From Typhlomys cinereus (lineage: Eukaryota > Chordata > Mammalia > Rodentia > Platacanthomyidae), in contig JALPQD010000006.1 of assembly GCA_023101885.1 (NCBI GenBank), positions 13,067,585 through 13,131,584 on the forward strand: DNA of 64,000 nucleotides, written 5' to 3'. A program made the position numbers and the translations under genes. The notes under the pieces were generated by a model. It saw nothing but the letters and a program-made list of their open reading frames with translations, ran no database searches and had not been told where the DNA came from. Shown here one piece after another: positions 47,963 to 59,363 of this stretch. How positions within the stretch are numbered: the stretch's first letter is position 1; each line of letters starts with the position of its first letter.

Positions 47963-50747
47963 AAACAACTGGATTTTCTACAATTCTTTACAATACAGGT
48001 TCAGTTCTAAGTCAAGAATAAATACAAAAAATTTTATCTCAGAGGATCACTTGTTTGGATAGTTATAAAGGCCTGAAAAATGATATTATGTCCACCATAC
48101 TATAATTGCAAAACAGCTAATGGAGAAGTACATTCTAGCAAGAATCACTCAGATTTGCAAAGCCCAAGAGTGACATCTCGGACTTGAGAGAGGTGCTAAC
48201 AGGCAACATCAAACCGGGTTCATGGAGATAAAGCATTCTGGAAAATGGAAACTGTTAACAATCACTGACAGGAAAGAATGCACTTCTTCAGTAGCAATGA
48301 CTACAAAACAGCCCAGAACGGCTGGATATACATTTCTGCAGAAGTGAAGTGTGGCTACTTATTAAGCAAAAGTACCTGCTTCTTTGTCATTGCCTTTGGA
48401 AAGCTAGCTTAAAAAAAAAAAGCTTGCACAAAAGATACATGTGTTCGCTTTCTAGTATTATTACAGGCCCACCTAGATTTAACTTTCGATTCCAGATGAG
48501 GTCAGACATGTTCAGACTAGCACATCTTTGCTCCGTAAGCACAGATCTGCTATCATTTCACTGGCAAATTCTTCTGTCCCTATATCTATGCACAAAAAAT
48601 ACCCTTACAAATTGTCCCATTTTCTGTTTCAGTCAAATACTTCATTGAGTTAATTTTTCCCCCATCTACTCTGTGAGCAATAAGTCGGAAAGTTAAGGCA
48701 GGCAACTCTTACAAGAAAGAAAAGTTGAATAGTACTTACCCTAAGTACAATGTGCAAGTCTTAATGGGAAATCTAGTTTTGCTCTATGATATTTAGAAGG
48801 GTATGCAGGTCTGAACCAGCTCTCACCCCTTTCCCTTCTGGAAAACTGAGTAGATTCACTGAAGGTGCCTCAGAGCAGAATCATACAAATCAACAGCCTT
48901 ACCTGTGGCCATTCAGAAGACTGCACTTTGGTGTGTGTTTAAAACTATGAATAAAGTCAAAGACAGCGCATGCTCAGCAGGCAATTTAAAAATATTTATA
49001 ACATTGTTGTTTCAAAAACAAATTCCCTCAAACAAAGCAAAACTCACATTTCTTATCCATGCCAAGTTTAATGTTCGGAGACAAAGCTGTTTTGGAGTTT
49101 TCCGTTGGGGGAAAAAAGGTTTCTAAAATTTTTTGTTGAGCCGAAGAATAGTTCTCCCTTTCCTTTTGGGTACTCTTAAAGGGGTGGAATAAATTTTCCT
49201 TTAAGTTTCGACAAATATCACCTCTGCTTATGGTAAGGCATTATACATTTAAAGTTCATAAAAAATAATTTCTGAGTAAGTTACAAGAAACTAAAAACTA
49301 TGGGCTTAAAGACTGTAATGGTCACCTGAACCTTTCAGGCGAGGCTTGCTTGACTACACAAAAAATATATCCAGATACAAACAGGACCTGGTTACATTTC
49401 ATATAGGTAAGAATCATGTAGATACAACCATATGTGTATCTGGAGAAGTCAGGCTTTTCTTTTGCTAGCTATAATCTGAACTCTTCGAAACTGAGAAAGA
49501 AATACATCAACATTTTAGGACAAATCCAGTAAAAACTGTGAGAAAATTTGTGTCTTTCGTAGCAAGCACGGAGAAGGCAATCACACATTGGCTGTTTACA
49601 TTTTGAGATGTACAAAATAAAAAAAATGGATTTTTAAAGTCCTAATTGCAGCAGAAATGCCTGCCTCTTTCCTATCTGGGAATTTCTCTTTCTCTCTACT
49701 TGAATACCCTAAATATTCCATTTTTCCATCTACCACCAAATGCTAAACAGTCTATAGGTCTTGTAGATCTTATTTAAGTCTCTTACTTAATTCTTAAGTC
49801 TCTGAATGAATTTCAGCTCCTGCTCTACTCCTGGGGTGCTCAGCTGGCCTCATGAAAACTCCAAAGACTTATCGTTAACTGTCTCTGATGTTTTCAATCT
49901 CAACAGAGGCTGCCAAAAAAAAAAAAAAAAATCAAGGATTAAAAAAAGTTTATTAAAGTGAAACTAGGAGTGCAGATTTGAAGAAGTTGCCTCTACTTTT
50001 ATTTCCCTCTCAAGTCGGCCCAGGTGTTTCCTTACTTACACTGCTGTGCATGCTGATGAGATAGGTTAAATTAAGGTGAGGAGTGGGCCAAGGATCGGCC
50101 AGCACACATTTAGGATCTTCAGCCTCTTGTGCTAATGGATGTGTTTAAAAATGAACCCCCCCCCAAAAAAAGCATAGAATGAGGTTTTCTTTTTGGCAAA
50201 TGATTAAACCACTACACTGAAATAATTAAAGCTTTGTCCTTAAATAAAGCATCAGATCAACAGAACAAAACAAAGATAAAAATTGCACACACATATGCAT
50301 GCGTGCACACACTCTCTGACACGCAAATACACAAAACTAGCGGGTGAGGGGAGAAGGAAATTAAATAAAAGAAAACAAACAGAGTCCTAACAGGCCATTC
50401 TCCAAAAAGGAATCTAAATAAAAAGTCATATGATATCTGATAGTGCAGGACACGTCGCCAAGAACCGGAGCGGATTGCCTCCAGGAAGAAAGGGCCAGTG
50501 TATTCCAGCTCAAAGAGCTTTTCTTTCCTCCTCCTCTATTTTTTTTCTCTTTTCTCCTCGACTGTGAATGTGTTACTCTCAGGTCAGATCCACGCAGAAT
50601 CCCAGAATGACGGCTATCACCTTTCACTGTACTCTGACGGCAGAGTTAGCTGATGGGAGATGCCTGGTCGGAGCTCAGGGAGTCACTGCAGTTCTCAGCA
50701 ACAGCCCCTTCTAGTCCCTCTCCACAACACCCCTGGTCACCTCAAAA
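47962..50747. other. Unique non-coding DNA
   Basis: No gene supported. There is an A17 run at 49915-49931 and a C/A-run at 50156-50170. The 99-codon frame at 48349-48648 has no recognised domain. Confidence 0.5.
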
Positions 50748-50756
50748 ACACACACA

Positions 50757-50819
<63 letters not shown>
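50748..50819 (+). repeat. Compound (CA)n(GA)n microsatellite
   Basis: About 13 CA units run straight into about 22 GA units. It creates the 'HTHTHRERERE' and 'LSLSLCVCVC' frames, which are not proteins. Confidence 0.97.
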
Positions 50820-50820
<1 letters not shown>

Positions 50821-52639
50821 AAAAAATGCAGGTACAACAGCTGTAGCAACAAAAGAGTTCAGGAAAAAAAGTGAAAAAAAAAACAAAAAACCCCAAACAA
50901 GCAACAGGAAACCAAGAAAAAAAAATACAAAAAGAAAAAGACAAGACAAGAAGACAACCCCCTATCCCCCAAACATTTTGCCTTCGATACAAAACTTTTG
51001 AAGGACTGAGTCTTTTGAGACACTGACTTTCATTTTAAGGTTTTGGCTCCTCAGGCACTATTGAAAGCATTAAAAATTCTACAGAAATACAAAAGTCTGA
51101 GAGAAATTCAAGAATTTCAAGAAAACATGGAACTGTAACAAGTGAGTCAGCCTAGAAAATTTTGGATTTGTCCAAACTTCCCCTGCTCTAGGATCTCTCC
51201 GTGAGTTCAAGTGTTCGCTCTGGCCACCCAGTACTGGCTTTTAATTTGAGGGTCATTACTGAGGCAGCACATACATAGCAAGGTTCCCCAAAAGACTCCT
51301 TGTTATCAAGTTACTTCAAACATAAAGCACTCGGACCTCCCAGCCAGGAGGTTTCCTGGGCAGGCAGCACTGCCTCACAGTCGCTGCGCCCTTAAGAAGC
51401 ACTGATAGAAACACAGAAACATGGACAAGAAATGTAGGTATCTATAGTTTATCTTACAGTTTCCCTCCCCAGGGATAATGAATAGATGGGATTTTCTGTG
51501 ACTGAGGGGAAGAAGGAAGGAGTTTCTGGTTCTTGAGGTGACTGTTGGAGCTGTTTTCCACTGAGCCAAATAGTTAGGTGCTGAGCCTAATGAGCATCTA
51601 TGGTTTCTGTAGTGCTTGTGGCTGCTTCCCCCTTGCTTAGTCTAATGACCATCATGTAGAAAGATTGCAAACGACATTAAAATACAAACACATTAAGAGT
51701 AGAACTTCAGGAAAGAAAATGTTTCCTTAGGATTATAACTCAGGGATACTAGTATGAAAATATACACATAGAACATATATAACAGATAGCACTATTTACT
51801 ACATTTTGCGCATAGTTAATATTCTGTTTTTTTTCTTTTGTTAAAGCATTAGTTTGAAAATGATTAGCATTCTGGAATGATTGCCGCACACACAAATTCA
51901 CAGTAGAAATATACATGTATAGGCGGGAAAAAAAAAACAAATGGAGAATACAACACTACAGGGCAATCAGAATAGCTGAGAAGTCTCCGTCTAGACTGCG
52001 CTGTGCTTGAATTCACAGATCATAGATGAAGCCAGCAATCTCTCTGGGGGTTTTGTTATTTATGCTATAGAAACAAAATATAGCAACAAACATCGGCTCC
52101 CTTATTACCTTCTCTTAATAGCTCACAAGTGACAGAGTGGCACCTTTTAGACAGATGGATGCACAAACTTGTGCGACCCAAAGAACTGATCTACCCCACT
52201 GGTATTTTGAGAGCTCAAATTCCATAATTAACTTTCTTTTTTACCCAAGTGGCAAGCGTAGAAGATGAGCACTAGATTGATTATCTGATGGACTCTTGCT
52301 CTTTCTTCTACAAGATTTTGGGGACGCAGAAAAGGTAAAGACAAGAAAAGAGAAGATGTATCCTGAACAACTTTTATTGTGGGTAAAGAAATAGAAGAGG
52401 GAATACAGGAACAGTTGGATTTAGAAAGATTAAAAGAGGAGAAAAGAGCAACACATCCAACTTAATTAGTCTTTTTCCCTTTCAATTTTGCATGTGTATA
52501 TGTTGGGGTGATGGAGAGAAAAGATAACTAGATTTCTTTTGAATGTCTTTGTGTCTTTACAAAGTGAATGTTCTGTTCCTGTCTCTTTCTTTTTAGGCAA
52601 AAAAAACTAATAAAAATAGAAAAACATATATCAGACATT
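50820..52639. other. Unique non-coding DNA
   Basis: Starts with an A-rich low-complexity stretch (50820-50945). The rest is single-copy sequence with no gene recognised. Confidence 0.5.
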
Positions 52640-52800
52640 AAGCTCACTCCCCCCCCCCCTTTCCCTTTGTAAAGAACTCTTTGTTCTCTAGTGAAAATGC
52701 TGAAAAATCCCCGGGCAGCTACTCCCCGAAACAAGTGCAAAACACTTAGAGGCTTTTGGGCTGGCTGGGAGCCAGGATCCCTCCCGCTGTCTGGTTAGAA

Positions 52801-52864
52801 GAGGAAAAAAGAAGAGAGAGGGAGAGGGAGAGAGGGGAAGAGGGTTGGGGGGGGAGAAAGACAG

Positions 52865-52939
<75 letters not shown>

Positions 52940-52975
52940 CAGAGAGAGAGAGGAGGAAAGAGAAATTGGAGCTTC
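52801..52975 (+). repeat. Polypurine tract with (GA)33
   Basis: Nearly pure A/G sequence. The uninterrupted (GA)n part is about 52870-52936. The flanks are imperfect GGGAGA and GAAG units. Confidence 0.97.
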
Positions 52976-53680
52976 CTTTTCATAGACATAGGAAGCAGCG
53001 GTTTTTTTTTTCTTTTTCTTTTTTTTTTTTTTCAAAACTGGCGGTCAAGCGTTAAGTAACTCCCGTCTAAATCCACCTGCTAGAAATGAACTTGGGTACC
53101 CCCCAGGGGTGCACAAAGACAGGAAGACAGTAACATACTCCATACTCTTTCCCACCCCCGTGTACTGCTTCCTTTCTTCCTGCGCCCATACACAAATGCC
53201 CACAGCTTTTCACGCCGCCCCTTACCCCCCAACAACAAACACAGCAAAATACATGCTCCTTCAGTCTCCTAAAAAAAAAGCTTTTCCATCTCGGTTGCGA
53301 CACAGTGATAAGGGGTAGCGAACATCTCATACCTGGTGTGAATGCTAATCAGTCAGGAGTTCTCCTTTTCCCAAGACAGGGAACTGTTTCCTTCCAAATT
53401 TATTAGAACCTCCTCCACTGCCTCTTTGAAAAACCTTCTTTGTCACCCTCTCCCAAGTCCCGATACTTCTTTAAAAAAAAAATGGCTTCGGAGCTCCTTC
53501 TATTCTTGATATTGATTCTCTCTCTCTCCCCCCACCCCTCCTCCTCTCTCCTGTCTGTGTCTCTTCTGAGTGGTCTATTGATAAGTCCCTGGAGGCACTG
53601 GGTCAGCCTGCCCGTAGGAAACCAGACACAATGCACAAATCTCCGAGTGCCATTCTGCCATCAGCAAGCAGACCACGTTT

Positions 53681-53715
53681 AGGAGAGAGAGAGAGGGAAA
53701 AAAAACAGTAGAGCA

Positions 53716-53778
<63 letters not shown>

Positions 53779-53942
53779 AAGCGAGGGAGGGAGAGACTGA
53801 GAGAGAGGAAGAGAAGGGGGGAGAGAGAGTGAGAGAGAGAGAGAGTGAGAGAGAGAGACACACACGGAAGGAGAGAGTGTGTGAGAAAAAGACTGATTGG
53901 AACAGGAGGGAGGGAGAGAGGGAAAGGGAGAGGGAGAGCGAC
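53681..53942 (+). repeat. Polypurine tract with (GA)27 and degenerate flank
   Basis: Pure (GA)n at about 53722-53776, then a long degenerate stretch of GAGAGT, GAGGGA and GAAGG units with occasional C and T. It generates the Ser/Leu-rich minus-strand frames at 53575-53963, which are not proteins. Confidence 0.97.
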
Positions 53943-53945
53943 ACT

Positions 53946-54130
53946 GCCAGTCAGGTTAATCATCCCTACTTTAATTAGCTGTTCGGCTTAGACATAAAAC
54001 AATTGAATTTGAATGATCTGTCAGCAGGCTCGGCTGAACCAAAGGGGAAAAGCGAATATTACAAAAAGACTGTTGGTGTGTTCTGATAAGCAATACTGCT
54101 CGTACTGACAAATCCTCAAAGGGGGAACTA
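53946..54130. promoter_or_regulatory. Candidate conserved regulatory segment
   Basis: Unique sequence immediately after the polypurine tract. It carries a TAATTAG homeodomain core at 53972-53978, a nearby SOX-like 'acaat', a MEIS/TALE-type CTGTCA at 54018-54023 and several CpGs. The role is inferred from motif density only. Confidence 0.3.
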
Positions 54131-54184
54131 TTAAAACTTACAACTAAACAAAAAGTGCAAATACGAATGGCACTAGATAGAGGT

Positions 54185-54233
54185 TGTGTGTGTGTATGTG
54201 TGTGTGTGTATATGTGTGCGCGCGCTTGTGTGT
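54185..54233 (+). repeat. (TG)n with (CG) core, alternating purine-pyrimidine
   Basis: TG/TA units running into 'tgcgcgcgc', about 40 bases of almost perfect purine-pyrimidine alternation, which favours Z-DNA. Confidence 0.9.
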
Positions 54234-54240
54234 TTAATGG

Positions 54241-54709
54241 AGTTTTCCCCCCTAGTTTCAGGAGCCGGAGATACGTGTGTGCAGGTGCCAGTATATTAAA
54301 GGTTTGTGTGTAACGTGTGAAAGTTTATTAACGATGGTCTAGGAGTGTAGCAGACAGATGCTGCAGAGAACAAGACAGGTACAGTCGGATGCCGAGTCTA
54401 GATCTGGGAGGGAGATGGAAACTGGAGAAAGACACCGTGGCAAGAGATCAGCACAGACAAAGTCAGCGGGCAGACAGGCAGACAGATTTCAGGCACGGCA
54501 CGATCTTGTCTAAAAAGGCAAAAGTTCTGATGCAATAATAGGTGCAAAGCAATCCATCCATCCTCCGCTCCCGGGTGCACTCCAAGGTGCGATGAAAATG
54601 GATTAATCTTTGTGACAAACAGAGCTGGCAAGGCAGACGATGGCAGACACTGAAGGCGATCTGCAGACCCAGAGCATACAGAGCTGCAGAAGACCAGAGG
54701 CAGCCTCTC
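54241..54709. other. Unique non-coding DNA
   Basis: The minus-strand frames of 145 and 155 codons at 54398-54930 overlap in different registers and extend into the MIR that follows. Neither resembles a known protein, so neither is called. Confidence 0.5.
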
Positions 54710-54815
54710 CACCCCTCCCTCCGCAAAGGAGGAAACTGAGGCCCAGGCACTCCTGGCATTAACCACAAAGGCAGCAACCATGTCAGCACTAGAACCCAGG
54801 GCTCCAGACGCCCAT
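54710..54815 (-). repeat. MIR SINE, minus strand
   Basis: 'aaaggaggaaactgaggccc', 'aggcactcctggcattaacc' and 'gcactagaacccagggctcc' are well-preserved reverse-complement MIR phrases. Confidence 0.8.
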
Positions 54816-55965
54816 CCAGCTGTTTTACATGCCAAAGAAGTGGTAAAATGAAGATTCTAGTCCAACAGGTATGAAAGTCATCCTGCCCACAGAACAGCAC
54901 AATTCTTTCATCCACAGAATTATTGTACAAACCTCCATTTTTCCCCCAAATGTCAAAGTAGCCAAGTGGAAAGAATTTTTGGAGGGTCTATTTTGAATGA
55001 CAGGTGTTAAGCTCTCAGCTCCTTCTCAAAGAAAAGCAGGAGAATATAATATTGTAGCGGTCCCTCTCAGCACGGTATAGCTTGTGTCACGTTTCTAATC
55101 TGAGGTAGGGCAGGAGACTGATCTACAAAGACCCTGCCCAGCATTTACAGTTTTCTAGTAAGATGTGCCTTTTTTCCCTAAATACAACACATTTCTAAAA
55201 CACAGGCACAAAGTGGATGAGAGAGATTGAATCTTTTAGTTTACGATGTAGTTTTAAATCACTAATGAGATTTTTCTACCTCAACGATGAGCTCTGGGCA
55301 ACTTTTCTGAGACGCTTAATAGAAAAATAAGCTACCAAAATAAAAAAGGGCAATTGTGTTATTTGTCCACAAATTTGATCATATTTTTTGGGGACCTATG
55401 TAATCACATTCAGAAAAGAGCTGGCTCTTGAGAGCAGGTAATTGAAGATGCATTTGTTTTTTAAAGAGGGAAAGGGGTGTTTATCAGAAGCAATGTCATC
55501 AGATGTTATTAGGGAGATTAAGTCCCTTGTCCCAAAACAAGAGCCATGGTGCACAGAAAAGCAAAAACTATCTGTCAGTTATGGTTCAGTAACAACGTCG
55601 CTGCTTAGGGTGAAAGAAGGAAACCGAAAGAAATGTCAGGCACCTGGAAACCCACTCCAAAGCAAGGCATCTGAGGGAAGTCATAGTTAAAGTGATTTAG
55701 TTCATTTGTACAGTGATCTCTTTAACAATGGCTTCTCTGACATGCTGAAAACACATGGTTCACAGTCAGATGTGAGCGGGGGAGAGAAAACGCTGACTTT
55801 GACACTGGCAGATCCTTTTTGTAAATTTCAAAGTATGTGATAGGCCAAAGCTCAGAACACAGAAGGGAAGGTGTTTACAAATGCATGCTGGTGAACTACA
55901 TACAAAAGGCACGAGCTTTGGAGCGAAAACATCTTTATAAAACATTGCACACAGCTACTCTCAAA
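54816..55965. other. Unique non-coding DNA
   Basis: No gene supported. The 82-codon frame at 55442-55690 is unremarkable. Confidence 0.5.
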
Positions 55966-56065
55966 GTCTCAGCTTTCCCATTTGTTACAGTTAGGTTCTC
56001 CTGAGGACAACATGGGCCATCATATGTAAAGTGCAGAGGCTAGTCACTACCTGGCAGTTTACTGA
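55966..56065 (+). repeat. MIR SINE, plus strand
   Basis: 'aagtctcagctttcccattt', 'gttctcctgaggacaacatg', 'catatgtaaagtgcagaggc' and 'cactacctggcag' follow the MIR 3' half. Confidence 0.55.
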
Positions 56066-56374
56066 GGAAGCTGAACATGAAATGTACATAAAGAAAACTC
56101 TAAACTAAGGGTGTGCTGAGTGGGTTTTATTTAAAACAAAGCACAACAGTAGATAGCAAAACAAGGATTTAAGATGCAAACTTCTTAAAAAAAACTAATA
56201 AAAGAGATACAGATTTTTATTTGAAATGTTTGGCAGGAGAAATCCTAAAGTTTAGTACCCCAAATTTCTAAAATCTAAATTTGTGGAAGGTTGGGTCAGC
56301 TGAAGCAATTGATACCTTTATTTCCAACTTGAGACTATTTCCTAGCTTTCTGTAAAAATGAAAGTCCATATATG
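56066..56374. other. Unique non-coding DNA
   Basis: Nothing recognised. Confidence 0.5.
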
Positions 56375-56575
56375 ACTGAATGCTTGATTTGTACTAAGCA
56401 CTTTGGGGTTTTATATTTTTTTTATCAGATATTAGTGTCAAAACAGCTCTACAAATCAAGTCCTGCTGATATCCCTATTCCACAGAAAGGAAACTGAGGT
56501 ATCAGTGGGTCTATAATACTTGCTGAGACTCACAGAGATGTGAACTTGAACTGGGATTAAGTGCAAACAACATGA
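56375..56575 (-). repeat. MIR SINE, minus strand, long copy
   Basis: 'atgcttgatttgtactaagc', 'ccctattccacagaaaggaa', 'actgaggtatcagtgggtct' and 'gaacttgaactgggattaag' cover most of the reverse-complement MIR. Confidence 0.75.
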
Positions 56576-56599
56576 CCCTGACCAAGACTACTCAGTGCT

Positions 56600-56652
56600 A
56601 TTTTGGCACACAGTAGCTGTTCATTAAGTGTTTTTTAAATGAATGCATGTGA
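56600..56652 (+). repeat. MIR/L2-type 3' end
   Basis: 'ttttggcacacagtagctgt' then 'tcattaagtgttttttaaat' and 'gaatgcatg' match the common MIR/L2 end (ggcacatagtaggtgctcaa). Confidence 0.6.
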
Positions 56653-58252
56653 AGAAAATACAAGCTTTTAAAGTTTACTAGAAATAGAAATAAAAGTAGA
56701 AATGTGCTTGGAGTATCTAATTCGTGTTTCCAAGATGTAGTTATTCATCAGAAGCCAGAGTGTGCATGTCTTGGCATGGTGTTGAAAACGCATGAGGTGA
56801 CGGCTGCTGCCCATGGCCACTAGGACTTTTGCACATCTGACAGCAATCTCAGTACTTTGAGGTAGTGTTAGCACATGGGTTATTAATTGGCTTAATTCCA
56901 GTTCAGATAATTACATCGTGTCTCTATAATTTTTCCCCTGGCTGCTATCTTTCACTTCCTGTCACACATGAGCTCCTTAAAGAAGTATATGAACACAGAA
57001 AAACATTACTTTATTTAAGGTTTACATAATCACTTAGGTTGTTGTCCTCTGCAAATGATCAGGTTATAGTAGTCATATAATAAATAAATGAAAGAGGGAA
57101 AGAATGAATTCATTGAAAAATAAAAATTACTAGTTGAAGATAAAATTTTTATTTGGTACTGAGATAATCAGATTATTAAACCAATTCCTTGATGACACAA
57201 CTCAATTATATATATAATTTTTTCTTCATAGTCAGATATTTCAAGAGCTGATGATCTGCTTATGATAAGCTAATTTCCTTATACTATGTAGTTTTCTGCA
57301 TTGTTTTAGAGTAGAAAATAAGATTAGACCATGCTATACCTATGGGTTTTAGAATAGTTATTAATCCCCAATGTATTTTGAAGCTCTCTAATCTCCAAAG
57401 ATACTACTAGAATAATCTTGAAATTACAGGTGAAAAGGATAAAATATCTTAATTTAATAAGGTCAGGAATGTTGATATTCATTAAGTTGATCACCTTCTC
57501 CTTTTGCCTAAAACACTTTTTTAAGTTTATGACATATTGGCAGGGTCCACCTAATACCACGGATCCCTCAAAGCATATGCCTCAGTCACATGCACAAACA
57601 GGTAGATAGACATGGTGTAACATGCTTTACTGGAATATGGTTGCATAAATAAATTACCAACTATAAGAAGTATGGAAATCAGAATAAAGGGTTAATTTAT
57701 TTACCATGCATGAGAATTCCTAGACCTTTGCTTCCTCAGCTTTTAAAATTCCATGCATACTCTGCAGAGAATAATAAATGCCATAATTCAATGTATGCCA
57801 AAATGTGATTTACTTTCAAGAACCTTTTCTGGTTCAGCTCTCAAAGGCTTATATCCTATAAACTTCATCCAAATTATTCTTTGTGACCCTCTGTAAATCA
57901 TCATTTAAAGTTGGTGCTGGTGAAATGACCCTAATGCTATAGAGACATTTGTAACCAACTAGTCCTATTCTATGTCCTCATTTGAAAGCAGATGTAAAAC
58001 AAACAAACAAACAAATAATAAAGCCCTAGCCTACTTGACACTGATCATAATGACAGCCATCTTTCAGACTGGCCTCCTTTTTGTAATACATTTGCAGAGA
58101 CTGACCTTTGTGAGGACAGAGTCTTTCCATCCAGGTTGGCATATTTAATGTATTGTCTAGCATGACACCTTCTCACCATGGTAGAGGATATATCAAAAAA
58201 GCTGAGAACAGCAATTATTCTTTTAGCTCTTGCATACATATAAGGCATATGC
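56653..58252. other. Unique AT-rich non-coding DNA
   Basis: No gene. A short (CAAA)n lies at about 57999-58016 and an alternating AT patch at about 57206-57222. Confidence 0.5.
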
Positions 58253-58493
58253 ATTTTCTCAAGGTTTTTTTTTTTTTTAGAACTAAGGTAGAGTTTATTA
58301 GAGGACAGAAAAGTCGGAACTCACGGACTCCAGACAATAGTGCCATGAGGGGCTAGGACGCCCTGGAAAACTCGTGGAGCCTAGGCATGGAATACATGAG
58401 GAGCAAGGAACTCATGGAATGCATGAGAAACAGGCACAGAACTGAACTCATGGCACTAATGCTATAAGGGGCTAGGGCGCTGATTTTCTCAAG
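58253..58493 (-). mobile_element. Unidentified polyadenylated retroposon with 11-bp target duplication
   Basis: The 11-mer 'attttctcaag' flanks the insert at 58253-58263 and 58483-58493. Read on the minus strand, the roughly 219-bp insert ends in AATAAA (58294-58299), then about 13 bases on, a run of 15 A (T-run on plus at 58264-58278). This is the signature of LINE-machinery retroposition of an RNA. Internally it has a diverged duplication about 120 bp apart ('gaggggctaggacgcc' near 58347 and 'aaggggctagggcgct' near 58466) and several 'catgagttc'-like words. I recognise no gene or repeat family. Confidence 0.8.
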
Positions 58494-58592
58494 TTTTTAA
58501 TATGCAAAATGGTACACATTATCCTAACCCAAGTTAATTTGGTGCTCAAAGTAACATTATTTAAGTAGGACATTTAAGAATTAGTCAGAAAA

Positions 58593-58872
58593 CAGGCTGG
58601 AGAGATGGCTTAGGGATTAAGCCTCTTCCTCACAAGCAGAAGGTCCTGAATCCAGACACCAGGTTCTACATTAAAAACGCCAGACAAAAACAATGGTGAT
58701 CTGCACTTCTGGTCTTGGTGGATGGAGCCTTGGAAATCCCAGCAAAAGGAAGCAAAAAGGAAGTAAAAGCAATCCAGGATGATTCCTGAAGTCACCCTTG
58801 GTCCTCCACAGGGACACACAGTACCCTCTGATAAACACACATACACATACATACACATAAAGTTTTTTTTTA
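58593..58872 (+). mobile_element. Long-body SINE, deletion type, with 17-bp target duplication
   Basis: 'aagaattagtcagaaaa' occurs perfectly at 58576-58592 and 58873-58889. The insert starts 'caggctggagagatggctta', has 'ttggaaatcccagcaaaagg', 'caatccaggatgattcctga' and 'agtcacccttggtcctccac', a CA-rich tail and a final T-run. It is the best preserved member of the four deletion-type copies. Confidence 0.93.
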
Positions 58873-59363
58873 AAGAATTAGTCAGAAAAAATTAATTAGA
58901 TTAATTGTTTTCATATCCTCACCAAGACTTTGACAGTAAAAAATCCTGGGAAAATATATTCCAAACTCAAAATTTATGTGAATTTGGTATTAAAAAGTTA
59001 AACAATGTTTATTTTGAATATTAGAGGTGGTAAGCAGGCTCATAATTGTAAAATGCCATCTAGGAATAGCCTTGTAGATATAACAGAAGAATACGGCCTT
59101 TGGAGCTTCTCCAGGTTGCCTGACCTTATCAGATGAGCTGTTTCTACCACCTTCTGTAAAGTAAGAGAGAGAACTAAAACATCTAGTGTTGGGACAGGGT
59201 TCATGCTCCTGTGCTTGCTTTACCTATACTTTGCAAGATGACTTTCAGAACCTGATCTCGCCTCTCTTGGACATATTCTATTAAAAGAACTCTGAAACTC
59301 TGGTGCTAAGAAAGGGGTGACCATATGCCTCCTCTGATAAACACACTACTAAGGAACTAGAGT
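58873..59363. other. Unique non-coding DNA
   Basis: After the duplicated target site (58873-58889) nothing is recognised. Confidence 0.5.

Larger units (their letters stand above)
52640..54240. promoter_or_regulatory. Polypurine-rich, CpG-raised candidate regulatory block
   Basis: This 1.6-kb block combines a C10 run (about 52650-52659), two long GA tracts, T-runs, unique segments and a TG/CG repeat. CpG dinucleotides are visibly more frequent than in the flanks (for example around 53040-53065, 53211-53325, 53985-54055 and 54217-54260) but do not reach an obvious CpG island. A minus-strand promoter or 5' exon, or an enhancer, is possible. No transcript feature is seen directly. Confidence 0.3.

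Noticed and set aside
50653..51001. Frames with HTHT, RERE and SLSL repeats
   Set aside because: They are translations of the compound CA/GA microsatellite.
51260..51300. Phrase 'gaggcagcacatacatagca' reminiscent of U6 RNA
   Set aside because: Only a short stretch matches. The rest of U6 is absent.
52688..53055. Ser/Leu-rich and Arg/Glu-rich frames of about 100-115 codons
   Set aside because: They come from the GA tract and the adjoining T-run.
53440..53682. 80-codon frame with a hydrophobic, signal-peptide-like segment
   Set aside because: The hydrophobic part comes from CT-rich sequence near the GA tract, and no family resemblance or conserved start context was found.
54398..54930. Two overlapping minus-strand frames of 145 and 155 codons
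   Set aside because: They lie in different registers of the same DNA and include a MIR. No recognised protein.
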